Of a DNA stretch of 64,000 bases, positions 34,362 through 44,200 are shown piece by piece. Below the pieces are notes generated by a model, which made no database searches, was not told the origin of the DNA, and worked only from the letters and a program-made list of their open reading frames with translations. Both the position numbers and the translations under genes were made by a program. Each line of letters begins with the position of its first letter. The stretch's first letter is position 1. Source of the DNA: Streptomyces sp. NBC_00582 (GTDB lineage: Bacteria; Actinomycetota; Actinomycetes; Streptomycetales; Streptomycetaceae); the NCBI RefSeq assembly GCF_036345155.1, contig NZ_CP107772.1, positions 186,001-250,000 of the forward strand, read 5' to 3'.

Positions 34362-35102
34362 ATGGAAGAGAGCGGCATGAGGGCCTCGGGATTCGCCGAG
34401 TGGGCCCGTCACTTCGAGACCGAACGCGACCGCCGCGCGGCCCGGCCCGACCCGCACTGGGAGGCGGGTGCCTCCCTGCCCCCGGCGGTGCGGGCGAGCG
34501 TCCAGCGGTTCCAGGCCGGCGAGGACGGCGACAGCTCGGCCCTGTTCGCCAAGGCGGATGCGGCGGGCGATCCGGAGTACTCGGCGGCGCTGCGGTTGTT
34601 CGTCGCCGAGGAGAAGAACCACGCGAGGCTTCTCGCTCTGCTGCTCAAGGCGGGCGGGGCGACGACGCGGGCCGGGCACTGGAGCGACAGGGCCTTCGCG
34701 CGGCTGCGCCGCGTGCCGGGGCTGCGCACGGAGCTGCTGCTGCTGATGGTCGCGGAGGTGGTCGCCCTGCGCTACTACCGGGCGCTGCGGGACGGGACCG
34801 GCGATCCGCTGACGTCGGAGGTCGCCGGCCGCATCCTGGCGGACGAGGAGCGGCACGTCCCTTTCCACTGCGCGCGGCTGCGCGCGTCCGTCGCGGAGCT
34901 GCCGCGCGCGGCCCGGCGGCCCCTGCTGGCGGGCTGGCGGGTGATGCTCCTCGGCGCGGTGGTGGTAGTAGCGGCCGACCACGGGCGGGCGCTGCGCGGG
35001 CTCGGGGTCGGACGAGGACGTTTCGTGGCGGACGTGCTGAGGTCGGGCGGTCCGGTGACCGCGGCGATCCTCGGGAGGGCCGGCCTCGACCGCGTCCTGT
35101 GA
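34362..35102 (+). CDS. Ferritin-like di-iron protein
   Basis: A 246-residue helical protein with a ferritin-like ligand pattern: Glu84-x2-His87 in VAEEKNHARLL, Glu132 in AEVVALRYY and Glu162-x2-His165 in DEERHVPFH. This is two ExxH motifs plus an extra glutamate, as in acyl-ACP desaturase and related di-iron oxidases. A hydrophobic segment (LLGAVVVVAADHG) near residue 195 may be membrane-associated. The start could be ATG 34362 or ATG 34377. It ends in its own terminator, so it is separate from the esterase operon downstream. Its substrate is unknown; lipid or secondary-metabolite oxidation is possible. Confidence 0.75.
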   Translation: MEESGMRASGFAEWARHFETERDRRAARPDPHWEAGASLPPAVRASVQRFQAGEDGDSSALFAKADAAGDPEYSAALRLFVAEEKNHARLLALLLKAGGATTRAGHWSDRAFARLRRVPGLRTELLLLMVAEVVALRYYRALRDGTGDPLTSEVAGRILADEERHVPFHCARLRASVAELPRAARRPLLAGWRVMLLGAVVVVAADHGRALRGLGVGRGRFVADVLRSGGPVTAAILGRAGLDRVL

Positions 35103-35171
35103 CCCCGCAGGAACGCCTCCCGCTCCCGCGACGGCGCCCGCGGGGGGGCAGGCGGCGCACGAAACCCGTGC

Positions 35172-35214
35172 GGCCGCATCCTTCTGCCCCGGGAAGGTGC
35201 GGCCGTTCTTCTTC
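35172..35214 (+). terminator. Rho-independent-like terminator after the ferritin-like gene
   Basis: CGGCCGCA pairs with TGCGGCCG, extended inward by CCTTC/GAAGG with one bulged T, and is followed by TTCTTCTT. Confidence 0.85.
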
Positions 35215-35404
35215 GGGGACCGGTTCCCGGCGCCCGAACAAGATGGCGCCTTTAGGGGTGATCACGTGCGGCCGGCGGTGTGTCATGTGGGGGCCGACCG
35301 CTGATTTCGGGGCATGGTGGGGTCCGTCTGTGTGCGGGCCCGCGTCAGGCTGAAGCGAAGAGCCTCGCCAGGTCGGCCCGCTCTCTCAAGGAGCGCTCAA
35401 GAAC

Positions 35405-36424
35405 ATGCCGTTCACGCTTACTCGTCCGACGTTCCCGGCCTTCAGCGCCAGAAGATTTCTCCATGCCGGCCTGGCCCTTGCCGCATTGCTGTTCGCTGCG
35501 GAAATCCCGGCCCACGCCCATAGCCCGGGCGATGTGCGGCAGAACAGGGCCGGGGAGGCCAGTATTGTTTCGGTCACGCGCATCGACGAGCGCACCCGGG
35601 ACCTCATGGTGCATTCGCCCGCAATGCAGTCCGATATTCCCGTGCGGGTTATTCTCCCGAAGAGCTGGGAAACGGAGAAGGAGCGTAAATTCCCGGTTCT
35701 CTACATGCTGCACGGCGGGAATGACGACTATACGTCGTGGACGCGTGAGACGGATATCGAGGAACTCGCGAGGAACACGGACGTGCTGGTCGTCATGCCT
35801 GACGGCGGGAAATTCGGCTATTACAGCGACTGGCACTCCGGAAAGCGCCTGTGGGAGACGTTCCACACCGGTGAGCTCGTCCGCCTCATGGAGAAGTCCT
35901 ACCGTGCCGGCTCCTCCCGGGCGATCGCGGGGCTGTCCATGGGAGGGTTCGGGGCTCTCAACTACACGGCGCACCACCGGGGGATGTTCCGGTACGTGGC
36001 GGCGATGAGCTCGTACGTGGACCTCAACGAGCCGTCGGTGCGTCTGACCCTGCAGCTGGGTGCGCAGAGGGACGGCGTCGACATCAGTGAGGTCTGGGGC
36101 GATCCGGTGAGGGACTTCACCATCTGGCAGGAGCACAACCCCGCCGCGATGCCCCGGTCGTTCCGCGGGACGCGCGTCCACCTCTCCTCGGGCGACGGAA
36201 CGGTGGGCCCGCTGGACACCGGGCACCCGCTGGACGTCATGCTCGTCGGTTCGGTGGCCGAGACGGTGCTCCCCCGGCAGGTCAGGCGATTCGCCTCGGC
36301 GCTGCGGTCGGCGGGCGTGACGACCACGACGCACATCTACCGGCCCGGTACCCACTCCTGGCCCTACTGGCAGCAGGAACTGCACGGCATCTGGCCCGCC
36401 GTGGTGCGCGTTCTGGGACAGTAG
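35405..36424 (+). CDS. Secreted antigen-85/esterase-D-like alpha/beta hydrolase
   Basis: A 339-residue exported hydrolase or acyltransferase. Residues about 15-38 are a signal peptide (RRFLHAGLALAALLFAAEIPAHA). The alpha/beta hydrolase domain has the oxyanion segment YMLHGGNDDYTSW near residue 100, MPDGGKFGYYSDW near 135, KRLWETFHTGELVRLME, the nucleophile in GLSMGGFGA near 180 and the C-terminal histidine in PGTHSWPYW. The wording around MPDGG...DW...WETF...EL and GLSM is the same as in mycobacterial antigen 85 mycolyltransferases. AAGGAG precedes ATG 35405. It is followed after 45 bases by a glycosyltransferase, then (convergent) by an exporter and the FAAL-PKS pair, so a role in transferring or removing the PKS-made acyl chain outside the cell is plausible. 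Confidence 0.85.
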   Translation: MPFTLTRPTFPAFSARRFLHAGLALAALLFAAEIPAHAHSPGDVRQNRAGEASIVSVTRIDERTRDLMVHSPAMQSDIPVRVILPKSWETEKERKFPVLYMLHGGNDDYTSWTRETDIEELARNTDVLVVMPDGGKFGYYSDWHSGKRLWETFHTGELVRLMEKSYRAGSSRAIAGLSMGGFGALNYTAHHRGMFRYVAAMSSYVDLNEPSVRLTLQLGAQRDGVDISEVWGDPVRDFTIWQEHNPAAMPRSFRGTRVHLSSGDGTVGPLDTGHPLDVMLVGSVAETVLPRQVRRFASALRSAGVTTTTHIYRPGTHSWPYWQQELHGIWPAVVRVLGQ

Positions 36425-36469
36425 CCCGCCGCAGGGCACGGGCCGCCGCTGTGGAGAGAGGTCATCGGG

Positions 36470-37717
36470 ATGGGGCAGCCAACGGTGATGATTTTCGCCG
36501 GCGGGTCGCGCGGCGACGTCCAGCCCTGCCTGGCCCTGGGGCAGGCGCTGGTGCGCCGGGGCATCGCGGTGCGGGTGCTGGCGAGCATGCGTTACGAGCA
36601 GCTGATCGCGGAAACCGGGGTGCGCTTTTATCCGCTGCCGGTCGACCCGGCGGAGATCATCGAATCCGTCGCGGGCCAGGAGCTGCTGTCCGGCCGGCCG
36701 GGCCCGTTCGCCTTCGTCCGCAGGATGAACCGGGTCCTGCGGCCGTGTGTCGAAACGGTCCTGGACCACGCCCAGGCGTGCGCGCAGGGCGCGGACCTCG
36801 TCCTGGCGCCGACCCTGGGCCTGTTCGGTGTGCATCTGAGCCAGTGCCTGGGCGTTGCGCACGCGGTGCTCCACTTCCAGCCGAGCCAGCCCACCGGCGC
36901 TTTCCCGCACCCCTTCGTACCGGCCCGGACCCTGGGCAGTCTCGGCAACCGGGTCAGCTACGACGCGGTGGACATGGGCACCTGGCTGCTGGCCCGGCGT
37001 TTCCTCAACCGCTGGCGCGTCCGGGAGCGGGGGCTGGCGCCCCTGCCGCTGCTGTCCCCCCTGCGCATGGTGCGCCGCGCCCCGGTGCTGTGCGCCTTCA
37101 GCCCGGCCGTGGTCCAGCGGCCGGCGGACTGGGGGCCGAACGTGCACCTGACGGGTTTCTGGAACCTCGAGCGGCCCTCGTGGACTCCCCCCGAGCGGCT
37201 GCGTGCCTTCCTGGAGGCCGGGCCGCCGCCGGTGTACGTGGGGTTCGGCAGTATGAGAACCCCCGACCCGCGGCGTACGGACCGTATGGTCAGGGCCGCT
37301 CTGAGACGGGCGGGCCTGCGCGGTGTGCTCGCCGGGGACCCGGCGATGAGTGAGGACGACATGCTGGTCGTCTCCGACACCCCTCACGAGTGGCTGTTTC
37401 CCCGGATGGCGGGGGTCGTCCATCACGGGGGCGCGGGCACCACCTTCGCGGCGCTGCGGGCGGGCGTGCCGTCCGTGGTGTGCCCGTTCTTCGGTGACCA
37501 GCCGTACTGGGGGGCGCGCGTCCATGCGCTGGGGGCGGGCCCCCGTCCGCTGCCCGCCCGGGACCTGACGGCCGGGAGCCTTCTTCAGCGGCTTTCGGCG
37601 CTCACCGGCGAGGCCGCCTACCGGCGCTGCGCGCGGCGGCTCGGCGGGGCGCTGCGCGCGGAGGACGGCGCCGGGCAAGCCTGCCGCGTCCTGAGGGGGG
37701 TTCTTGCCTGCCTTTAG
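36470..37717 (+). CDS. GT1-family glycosyltransferase (UGT/MGT fold)
   Basis: A 415-residue cytoplasmic GT-B enzyme. The N-terminal acceptor domain starts VMIFAGGSRGDVQPCLALG, as in sterol 3-beta-glucosyltransferases and glycopeptide or macrolide glycosyltransferases. The C-terminal donor domain has VYVGFGSM near residue 257 and the nucleotide-sugar motif HHGGAGTTFAALRAGVPSV with FGDQPYWG near 325-350. It would attach a sugar to a hydrophobic aglycone. GAGAGAGG precedes ATG 36470. Cotranscribed with the antigen-85-like esterase, and convergent with the exporter with 18 bases between stops. The likely acceptor is the lipid made by the PKS (inference). Confidence 0.9.
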   Translation: MGQPTVMIFAGGSRGDVQPCLALGQALVRRGIAVRVLASMRYEQLIAETGVRFYPLPVDPAEIIESVAGQELLSGRPGPFAFVRRMNRVLRPCVETVLDHAQACAQGADLVLAPTLGLFGVHLSQCLGVAHAVLHFQPSQPTGAFPHPFVPARTLGSLGNRVSYDAVDMGTWLLARRFLNRWRVRERGLAPLPLLSPLRMVRRAPVLCAFSPAVVQRPADWGPNVHLTGFWNLERPSWTPPERLRAFLEAGPPPVYVGFGSMRTPDPRRTDRMVRAALRRAGLRGVLAGDPAMSEDDMLVVSDTPHEWLFPRMAGVVHHGGAGTTFAALRAGVPSVVCPFFGDQPYWGARVHALGAGPRPLPARDLTAGSLLQRLSALTGEAAYRRCARRLGGALRAEDGAGQACRVLRGVLACL

Positions 37718-37735
37718 GGCGGCCGCGGGGGGCCG

Positions 37736-39160
37736 TCAGGAGTCGACGAGGGTCTTGTTCCTCACCTGGGGGGAGCGGCGCAGGGCCCACAGGGCCACGG
37801 GTGCGCCGGCCCCCACCAGCACGGCCGCGACGCACAGTCCGGCCTGGTAGCCCGTCGTGAACGCCTGGCCGTCGGGGGCGTGGCCGGTGGCGAGGGATTT
37901 CTCGACGAAGGTGACCACCGCGCCGACCAGCACGATGCCGAACACCCCGGACAGCTCCCGTGCGGCGCTGAAGAGACCGGCGGCGAAGCCCGACAGGTGG
38001 TCGGGGGAGGCGCCCAGCGCCTGGGTGGTCAGCGGCAGGGCCAGGGCCGAGCCCGTTCCCACCGCCGCCAGTCCCGGAAGGAGGTCGAGGAGATGGCCCC
38101 GGTGGCTGCCGGCTGCGACGAGGAGCAGTCCCGCGGCGACCAGCAGCAGCCCCGAGGAGGCGACGCGGGCGTCTGTCCATCGTCGGGCGAGGGCGCCGAC
38201 GAACGGCGCGGTGACGAACAGTGCGCAGACGACCGGGGTGAACGCCAGCCCGGCCCGGGTGGGGCTCAGCCGCAGGCTGTTCTGCAGGAACTGCGAGGTG
38301 TAGAAGTACACCCCGCTCACTCCCAGGCCCCACAGGAGCTGGGTGATCACTCCCCCCGCGAAGGCGCGCCGGCGCAGCAGGGTGACCAGGGCGGGGCTGC
38401 GTCCGGGTCTCCTGATGCAGTAGAGCGTGAGCAGGCCGGTGGCGCCGGCCATCCCGCAGAGCATGACCGGCGGCTCGGTGAATCCGTAGCTGGGTCCCTG
38501 GATCAGGAAGTAGGCGAGGGCGGCCAGGGACAGGCAGGCCAGCGTGATCATGTGGTGCGGTACGACGGCGGCCGGCCCGGGGCGGGCGCCGCGGTGGTGT
38601 GCGGGCCCGGGGATCACCGCGGCCCCGATGACGAAGCCGGCCAGCCCGAGGGGGATGTTGAGGGCGAACAGCCACTGCCAGCCGAGGTGTTGTGTCACCA
38701 CGCCGGAGATCACGGGCCCGAAGGCGAGGGCGGAGGCCATCGTGGCCGACGTCGCGCCGAACGCGGCGGTGCGTGCCCGGCGTGGCACGTCCGTGGCCAT
38801 GACGGCCAGCGAGGACGGCAGGATGAACGCGGCACCGGCGCCCTGCAGGGCGCGGCAGCAGACGAGCATCATGCCGGTGGTCGACAGGGCGCAGCAGACG
38901 GAGGCCAGTGTGAAGGCCGCCACGCCGGTGAGCAGTGCCCAGCGCCGGCCCTTGGTGTCGGTCAGCTGGCCGGCCATCAGCAGAAGGCTGGCCAGGGTGA
39001 GCGGATATGCGGTGGCCACCCATTTCAGATCTGTTTCCGACAGTGAGAGTTGGTGGCGCATCTGCGGCAGGGCCACGTTCACGATGGAGCCGTCGAGTGC
39101 GGTCAGAAATGTGGAGAGAACGGCAGTCGACACGACGCTGGCGGCGCGTAGTCGGCTCAC
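37736..39160 (-). CDS. MFS exporter, DHA2 (EmrB/QacA) family
   Basis: A 474-residue integral membrane transporter with about 14 transmembrane helices. The motif LDGSIVNVALPQM in helix 1, GQLTDTKGRRW (motif A) near residue 70 and a GPVISGVVTQHLGWQWLF motif near 155 are typical of proton-driven DHA2 drug or lipid exporters. GTG 39160 is chosen because GGGAGG lies five bases upstream and the product starts close to helix 1; a longer in-frame start at 39253 would add a polar tail. It diverges from the FAAL-PKS operon across 260 bases, so it probably exports or flips their product. No other transporter is in this cluster. Confidence 0.88.
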   Translation of the reverse strand: MSRLRAASVVSTAVLSTFLTALDGSIVNVALPQMRHQLSLSETDLKWVATAYPLTLASLLLMAGQLTDTKGRRWALLTGVAAFTLASVCCALSTTGMMLVCCRALQGAGAAFILPSSLAVMATDVPRRARTAAFGATSATMASALAFGPVISGVVTQHLGWQWLFALNIPLGLAGFVIGAAVIPGPAHHRGARPGPAAVVPHHMITLACLSLAALAYFLIQGPSYGFTEPPVMLCGMAGATGLLTLYCIRRPGRSPALVTLLRRRAFAGGVITQLLWGLGVSGVYFYTSQFLQNSLRLSPTRAGLAFTPVVCALFVTAPFVGALARRWTDARVASSGLLLVAAGLLLVAAGSHRGHLLDLLPGLAAVGTGSALALPLTTQALGASPDHLSGFAAGLFSAARELSGVFGIVLVGAVVTFVEKSLATGHAPDGQAFTTGYQAGLCVAAVLVGAGAPVALWALRRSPQVRNKTLVDS

Positions 39161-39262
39161 GGTTTCCTCCCGAGGTGCGATACCCCGGCGTGGGGAAAAA
39201 ACAGGTGTCTGGACTGTAAGGCCGCCCTCCCGCGTGATCTCGTCTTCGCGCACGGTACCGGC

Positions 39263-39415
39263 GTGTCACTGGAATATGTCGACATCTCCGTGTTTCGCTG
39301 TGCCATCGATGACCTGGCAAGCCGCGGCACGCGCCAAGCCCTGTTGGGAGTCCGGATGCCCCACGGAGGCAGGCAGAGCGGCGCCACTCTTGCATGCGGA
39401 ATGAAGGTTTGGTGA
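39263..39415 (+). CDS. Possible small protein (50 aa) directly upstream of the acyl-AMP ligase
   Basis: Starting at GTG 39263 this frame encodes a peptide beginning VSLEYVDISVFRCAIDDLAS and ending LACGMKVW, with the TGA 4 bases before the FAAL start codon. Composition is protein-like and unlike the Arg/Pro-rich chance frames elsewhere, and the frame stays open further upstream without a usable start. No ribosome binding site is evident and no family is recognised. It could be a leader peptide or a decayed gene. Confidence 0.3.
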   Translation: MSLEYVDISVFRCAIDDLASRGTRQALLGVRMPHGGRQSGATLACGMKVW

Positions 39416-39419
39416 GCAC

Positions 39420-41159
39420 GTGCCATCACTGGTGACAGAAACACTCGGCCACAATCTCGCCCATGTAGCGGCTCTCACCCCGGATGAAACAGCCGTCACC
39501 TTTGTGGACTACAGTGCCGGCGCCGGCGAGGCCACCTCACTGACCTGGAATCAACTCGAGGAACGGGTTCGTGTCACCGCATCGGGAATTCGGAATCTGT
39601 GTGCGCCCGGTGAGAGAGTGGCGGTCGTCGCGCCGCAGAGCCTCGCCTACATGGTCGGGTTCCTGGCGGCCGCGTGTTCCGGTGCGATCGCCGTCCCGAT
39701 GTTCATGCCCTCTCTGCCGGGGCATGCGGAGAAACTCGCGGCCGTGCTCAAGGACGCCGCTCCCGCCCTGGTGCTGACCGTCGAGGAGCAGCGCCGTCCT
39801 CTTGCGGAGTTCTGCGCCGACCAGCAGATTCCCGCCACGTGCCGGATCGTCACCGAGTCGGATCTGTGCGGCGCGGCCACGGGATCCGGTTCCCCCCTGG
39901 GGGGGCTTGATCCGCAGCAGGTGGCGTATCTGCAGTACACCTCGGGCTCGACCCGTGTTCCGTCGGGGGTGGAGATCACCCATGCGAATGTGTGCGCCAA
40001 CGCCCGTCAGGCGCTGGAGGCGTACGACCTCGCCCGGGGCCGCAACTGCACGGTGGGGTGGCTGCCGCTCTACCACGACATGGGACTCGTCCTGGCCGTC
40101 GCCCTGCCGATCCTCGGTCATCTTCCCTCCGTGGTCATGGACCCGCTGGCGTTCATCCAGCAGCCGGCCCGCTGGCTGCGGTTGCTGTCCCGGTATCGCG
40201 GTGCGCTGACCGCCGCGCCCAATTTCGCCTACGACTACTGTCTTCACCGCCTGCAGGACGAGGACCGCGCGGAGCTCTCGCTGGGATCCGTCGCGGCGAT
40301 GGTCAACGGCAGTGAGCCGGTCGCGGCGCGCACCCTGGAGCGCTTCCAGGCGGGGTTCGCGTCCGCGGGCATGCGGCGTGTGCTCATGCGTCCCTCGTAC
40401 GGGCTGGCCGAGGCGACGGTGTTCGTGTGTGCTTCGCCGGTGGGCGAGGAGCCGACCGTCACGTCCTTCGACCGGGAGGCCCTGGGGCGGGGAATCGCCC
40501 GGGCCGTCGATGCCGCCGACGGGCAAACGGCCGTGGAGGTGGTGGCGTGCGGTCGTCCCACCGGTCAGGAGCTGGCGATCGTCGATCCGGCGACGTGCCG
40601 GCGCCGGGAGGACGGCGTGATCGGCGAGATCTGGCTGCGCGGGCCGAACATCGGCCGCGGCTACTGGAACCGTGAGCAGGACAGCGCCGCCACGTTCGGC
40701 GCGGTGGTGCAGGGCGAGGACGGCGGCGCCCCGTGGCTGCGCACCGGGGATCTGGGGGTGTGGCACGACAAGCAGCTCTATGTCACGGGGCGGCTGAAGG
40801 ACCTGGTGATCATCGACGGGACCAACCACTATCCGCACGACATCGAGGAGAGCGCCCAGAAGGCGCATCCCGCCATCCGCCCCCATCACCTCGCCGCCTT
40901 CGCGGTGCCTGCTGCCGAGGGCGAACGGCTCGTCGTGGTGGCCGAGCACGCGCGGGACGTGGACCCTTCCCTGATCGCCCTGGAGGAGGTGACGCGGGCG
41001 GTGCGCAGTGCGGTCGCCGCCCGGCACGGGGCGGCCGTGCACGACTTCGTTCTGGTGCCGCCGGGCACGGTGCCGCACACCACCAGCGGCAAGGTGGCCC
41101 GTGGTGCCTGCCGGGAGCGGTACCTGACGGGGGTGTGGAGCGGGGGCGCCGACGCGTAG
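39420..41159 (+). CDS. Fatty-acyl-AMP ligase (FAAL, FadD32-like)
   Basis: A 579-residue adenylating enzyme. The ATP-binding P-loop YTSGST is at residues 173-178, followed by VEITHANV; GWLPLYHDMGL (near 217), the adenylate motif YGLAEATVFV (near 325), TGDLG (near 436) and the C-terminal lysine region TTSGKVARGACRERYL are in order. The HDMGL wording and the extra insertion are typical of FAALs, which make acyl-AMP and load it onto an ACP rather than CoA, as FadD32 does for Pks13. GTG 39420 is the start. The PKS begins 47 bases downstream, with an N-terminal ACP that is the expected acceptor. Confidence 0.92.
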   Translation: MPSLVTETLGHNLAHVAALTPDETAVTFVDYSAGAGEATSLTWNQLEERVRVTASGIRNLCAPGERVAVVAPQSLAYMVGFLAAACSGAIAVPMFMPSLPGHAEKLAAVLKDAAPALVLTVEEQRRPLAEFCADQQIPATCRIVTESDLCGAATGSGSPLGGLDPQQVAYLQYTSGSTRVPSGVEITHANVCANARQALEAYDLARGRNCTVGWLPLYHDMGLVLAVALPILGHLPSVVMDPLAFIQQPARWLRLLSRYRGALTAAPNFAYDYCLHRLQDEDRAELSLGSVAAMVNGSEPVAARTLERFQAGFASAGMRRVLMRPSYGLAEATVFVCASPVGEEPTVTSFDREALGRGIARAVDAADGQTAVEVVACGRPTGQELAIVDPATCRRREDGVIGEIWLRGPNIGRGYWNREQDSAATFGAVVQGEDGGAPWLRTGDLGVWHDKQLYVTGRLKDLVIIDGTNHYPHDIEESAQKAHPAIRPHHLAAFAVPAAEGERLVVVAEHARDVDPSLIALEEVTRAVRSAVAARHGAAVHDFVLVPPGTVPHTTSGKVARGACRERYLTGVWSGGADA

Positions 41160-41206
41160 GCACCACCGTGGGGCACGGGCTGGAGCGCAGGCAGAGGGAG
41201 AGAGTG

Positions 41207-44200
41207 ATGGAAGCGGACAGGGAAGCAACGGGGGCATCCGGGCGGCGGCCGGTTGCCCGCGGTGAACTGCGGTCGGTTGTGCGCCGGCTCGTCGCGGAGG
41301 CCTGTGGGGTGGCGCAGGAGGAGATCGACGACGCGCGTCCTGTGGTGGAGTACGGGCTGACCTCGCGTGGCGCGGTGGCTCTGGCGGGCCGGCTGGAGCA
41401 GGTGTTAGACCTGTCGCTGCCCGCCACGCTGCTGTGGGAGACCCGCACGATCGACGAGCTGGTGCGGCGTCTGGGCACCGTCGGGGACGGTGCGGGCCGC
41501 TCGCGCGGGCAGGACGAGGGGCGGCCGCGGGGCGGTGACCGGCCCGCCGGCGCGGCGGCCGTTGCCGGCGGCGGTGGTGTGGGCGAGGGCCCGCCGGCGC
41601 CCGAGCCGATCGCGGTGATCGGTCTGGGCTGCCGGCTGCCGGGGGGTGTCAGCGGCCCCGAGGCGCTGTGGAAGCAGCTGCTGGCCGGGAGGGACTTCGT
41701 CGGGGATGTGCCGGCCGCGCGCCGCAGGTCCTTCGCGACCGGTTCGTTGGGCGGGGCGCCCGTCGAGGACGTCATCGGGCAGGGTTCCTTCCTCGACGAC
41801 GTCGAGGCCTTCGACGCGGAGTACTTCGGCATCACCCCGCGTGAGGCGCAGGTGATGGACCCCCAGCAGCGTCTGCTCCTGGAGGTCGCCTGCGAGGCCC
41901 TGGACCATGCCGGCCGGCCCGCCTTCGGCCTCGAGGGCAGTGACACGGGTGTGTTCGTCGGCCTCAGTGCCCTCGAGTACGGGCACCTCACCACGGCGGA
42001 CCCCGCGCGCCTGACGCCGTGGACCAGCACCGGCGCGGCGGGAAGCATCGCCGCCAACCGGCTGTCGTACCTGCTCGACCTGCACGGTCCCAGTGTCACG
42101 GTCGACACGGCCTGCTCGTCCTCGCTGGTGGCGGTGCACCAGGCCTGCGTGAGCCTGAGCCGCGGCGAGTGCGACACCGCCCTGGCGGCGGGCACCAACG
42201 TGCTGCTGCTGCCGGCCGTCACGGCGTCCTTCGAGCAGGCCGGGGCGCTGGCGGCGGACCGGCGGTGCAAACCCTTCGACGCGGCGGCGGACGGCATCAC
42301 CCGCGCGGAGGGGTGCGCGGTCGTCGTCCTGAAGCGGCTGGCCCAGGCGCAGCGCGACGGCGACCGGATCCTGGCCGTCGTCAAGGGCTCCGCGGTCAAC
42401 AGTGACGGCCGGTCGGCCGGCCTGATGGCCCCCAACCCGGCGGCGCAGGAAAGCCTCCTGCGCAGGGCGCTGGGCACCGCCGGGGTCGACGCCGGCAGCA
42501 TCGACTACGTCGAGACGCACGGCACCGGCACCCTGCTCGGCGACCCCATGGAAGCCGGCGCGCTCGGCGCCGTCATGGGCCGCGGCAGGCCCGCCGACCA
42601 GCCGCTGCTCATCGGCTCGGTGAAGAGCAACCTGGGGCATCTCGAGGGCGCGGCGGGAATCGTCGGTCTGGTCAAGACCGTGCTGGCGCTGCACCACCGG
42701 CACATCCCGCAAAATCTGCACTTCCACACGCCCAACCCGCACATCGATTTCACCGGCCTGCGGCTGCGGGTGGTCTCGGCCCCCCAGGACTGGCCCGTCC
42801 ATGAGGGCCGCCCCGCCCGGGCCGGGGTGTCGGCCTTCGGTTTCGGGGGCACCAACGCGCACATCGTGCTCGAACAGGCGCCCGTCACCGCCTCCGGCGC
42901 GGCGGGCAGCGAGGAGAGCGCTGCCGCCGGTGAGGGGCCCCACGTGCTGGTCGTGTCCTCGCGCTCCGCACAGCGCATCGGTGACGCCGCCGCCGCCCTG
43001 GCACGGCTTGCCGCCCGCGACGACGCACCGTCCCTGCGAGACCTCGCCCACACGCTCGCCCGTCACCGCAGCGGGCCGGTGTGCGCCGCCGTCACCGCAC
43101 GCACCCACGAGGAAGCGGCCCGCCTGCTGGCGGCTCTCGCCCGCGCCCAGGAGGGCTTCGGCCTTGTCGCGCCCTGCCCCGACCAGTACGCGGTGCGGGC
43201 GTTGGCGGGCCGTCGGCCCGTCTTCGTCTTCTCGGGGCACGGCTCGCAGTGGCCGGGAATGGGGTGGCGCCTGCTCCAGCAGGACACGCTGTTCGACGCC
43301 GCGGTGCGCGACCTCGATCCGCTCTACGCGCAGGCGACGGGTCACTCCTTGCGCACTCTGCTCGACGTGTCGGCCGGCGCGGGCGTCGAGCATGTCCAGC
43401 CCCTGCTGTTCGGCATGCACGTCGCGCTGGCCCGCACCCTGGAGGCCTACGGTGTGCGGCCCGCCGCCGTGATCGGCCACTCGGTGGGCGAGGTGAGCGC
43501 CGCGGTCGTCGCCGGAGCGCTCAGCGCCGCCGACGGCCTGCGCGCCGTCCTCGCGCGGTCGGCGCAGCTGGCCGCCGTCGACACCGAGGGCGCCGGCGCC
43601 ATGGCCGCCCTCGAGCTGGACGCCGGGGAACGGGCGCCGGTGCTGGCACGGTATGCCGGCGTCGAGATCGCCGTGCACTCCTCCCCGCGCAGGTGCACGG
43701 TGACCGGGCCGGCCCCCGAAGTGCGCCGTCTGGTCGACGACCTGGCCGCCGAGGGCCGTCTCGCCCGGCTGCTGGACGTCGGGGGCGCGGGACACTCCCC
43801 GGCCGTGGACGTCGTCCTTGCGCCCCTGCGCGACGCCCTGGGCACGCTCGCCCCGGGCCGGGCCGACGTCACCTGGTACACCACCGTCCTGGACGATCCG
43901 CGCGCCGCGGTCCACGCCGATGCCGACTACTGGTGCGCCAACGTGCGGCGCCCGGTGCGTCTGCACCAGGCCGTCGAGGCCGCCGCCGACGACGGCCTCG
44001 ACCTCTTCGTGGAGATCTCCCCCCACCCCATCGCCGTGGTGCCGGTGAGTGAAACCCTCCACGCGGCCCGCGCCACCGCACAGACGTGGGTGATCCCCAC
44101 CCTGGACAGGCGGTCGGACGAGGCGGTCGGCCTGCGCACCGCGCTCACCCGGCTGCACTTCGCGGGGGTGAGGGTGAACGAGAGCCGCCTGTGGCCCGCG

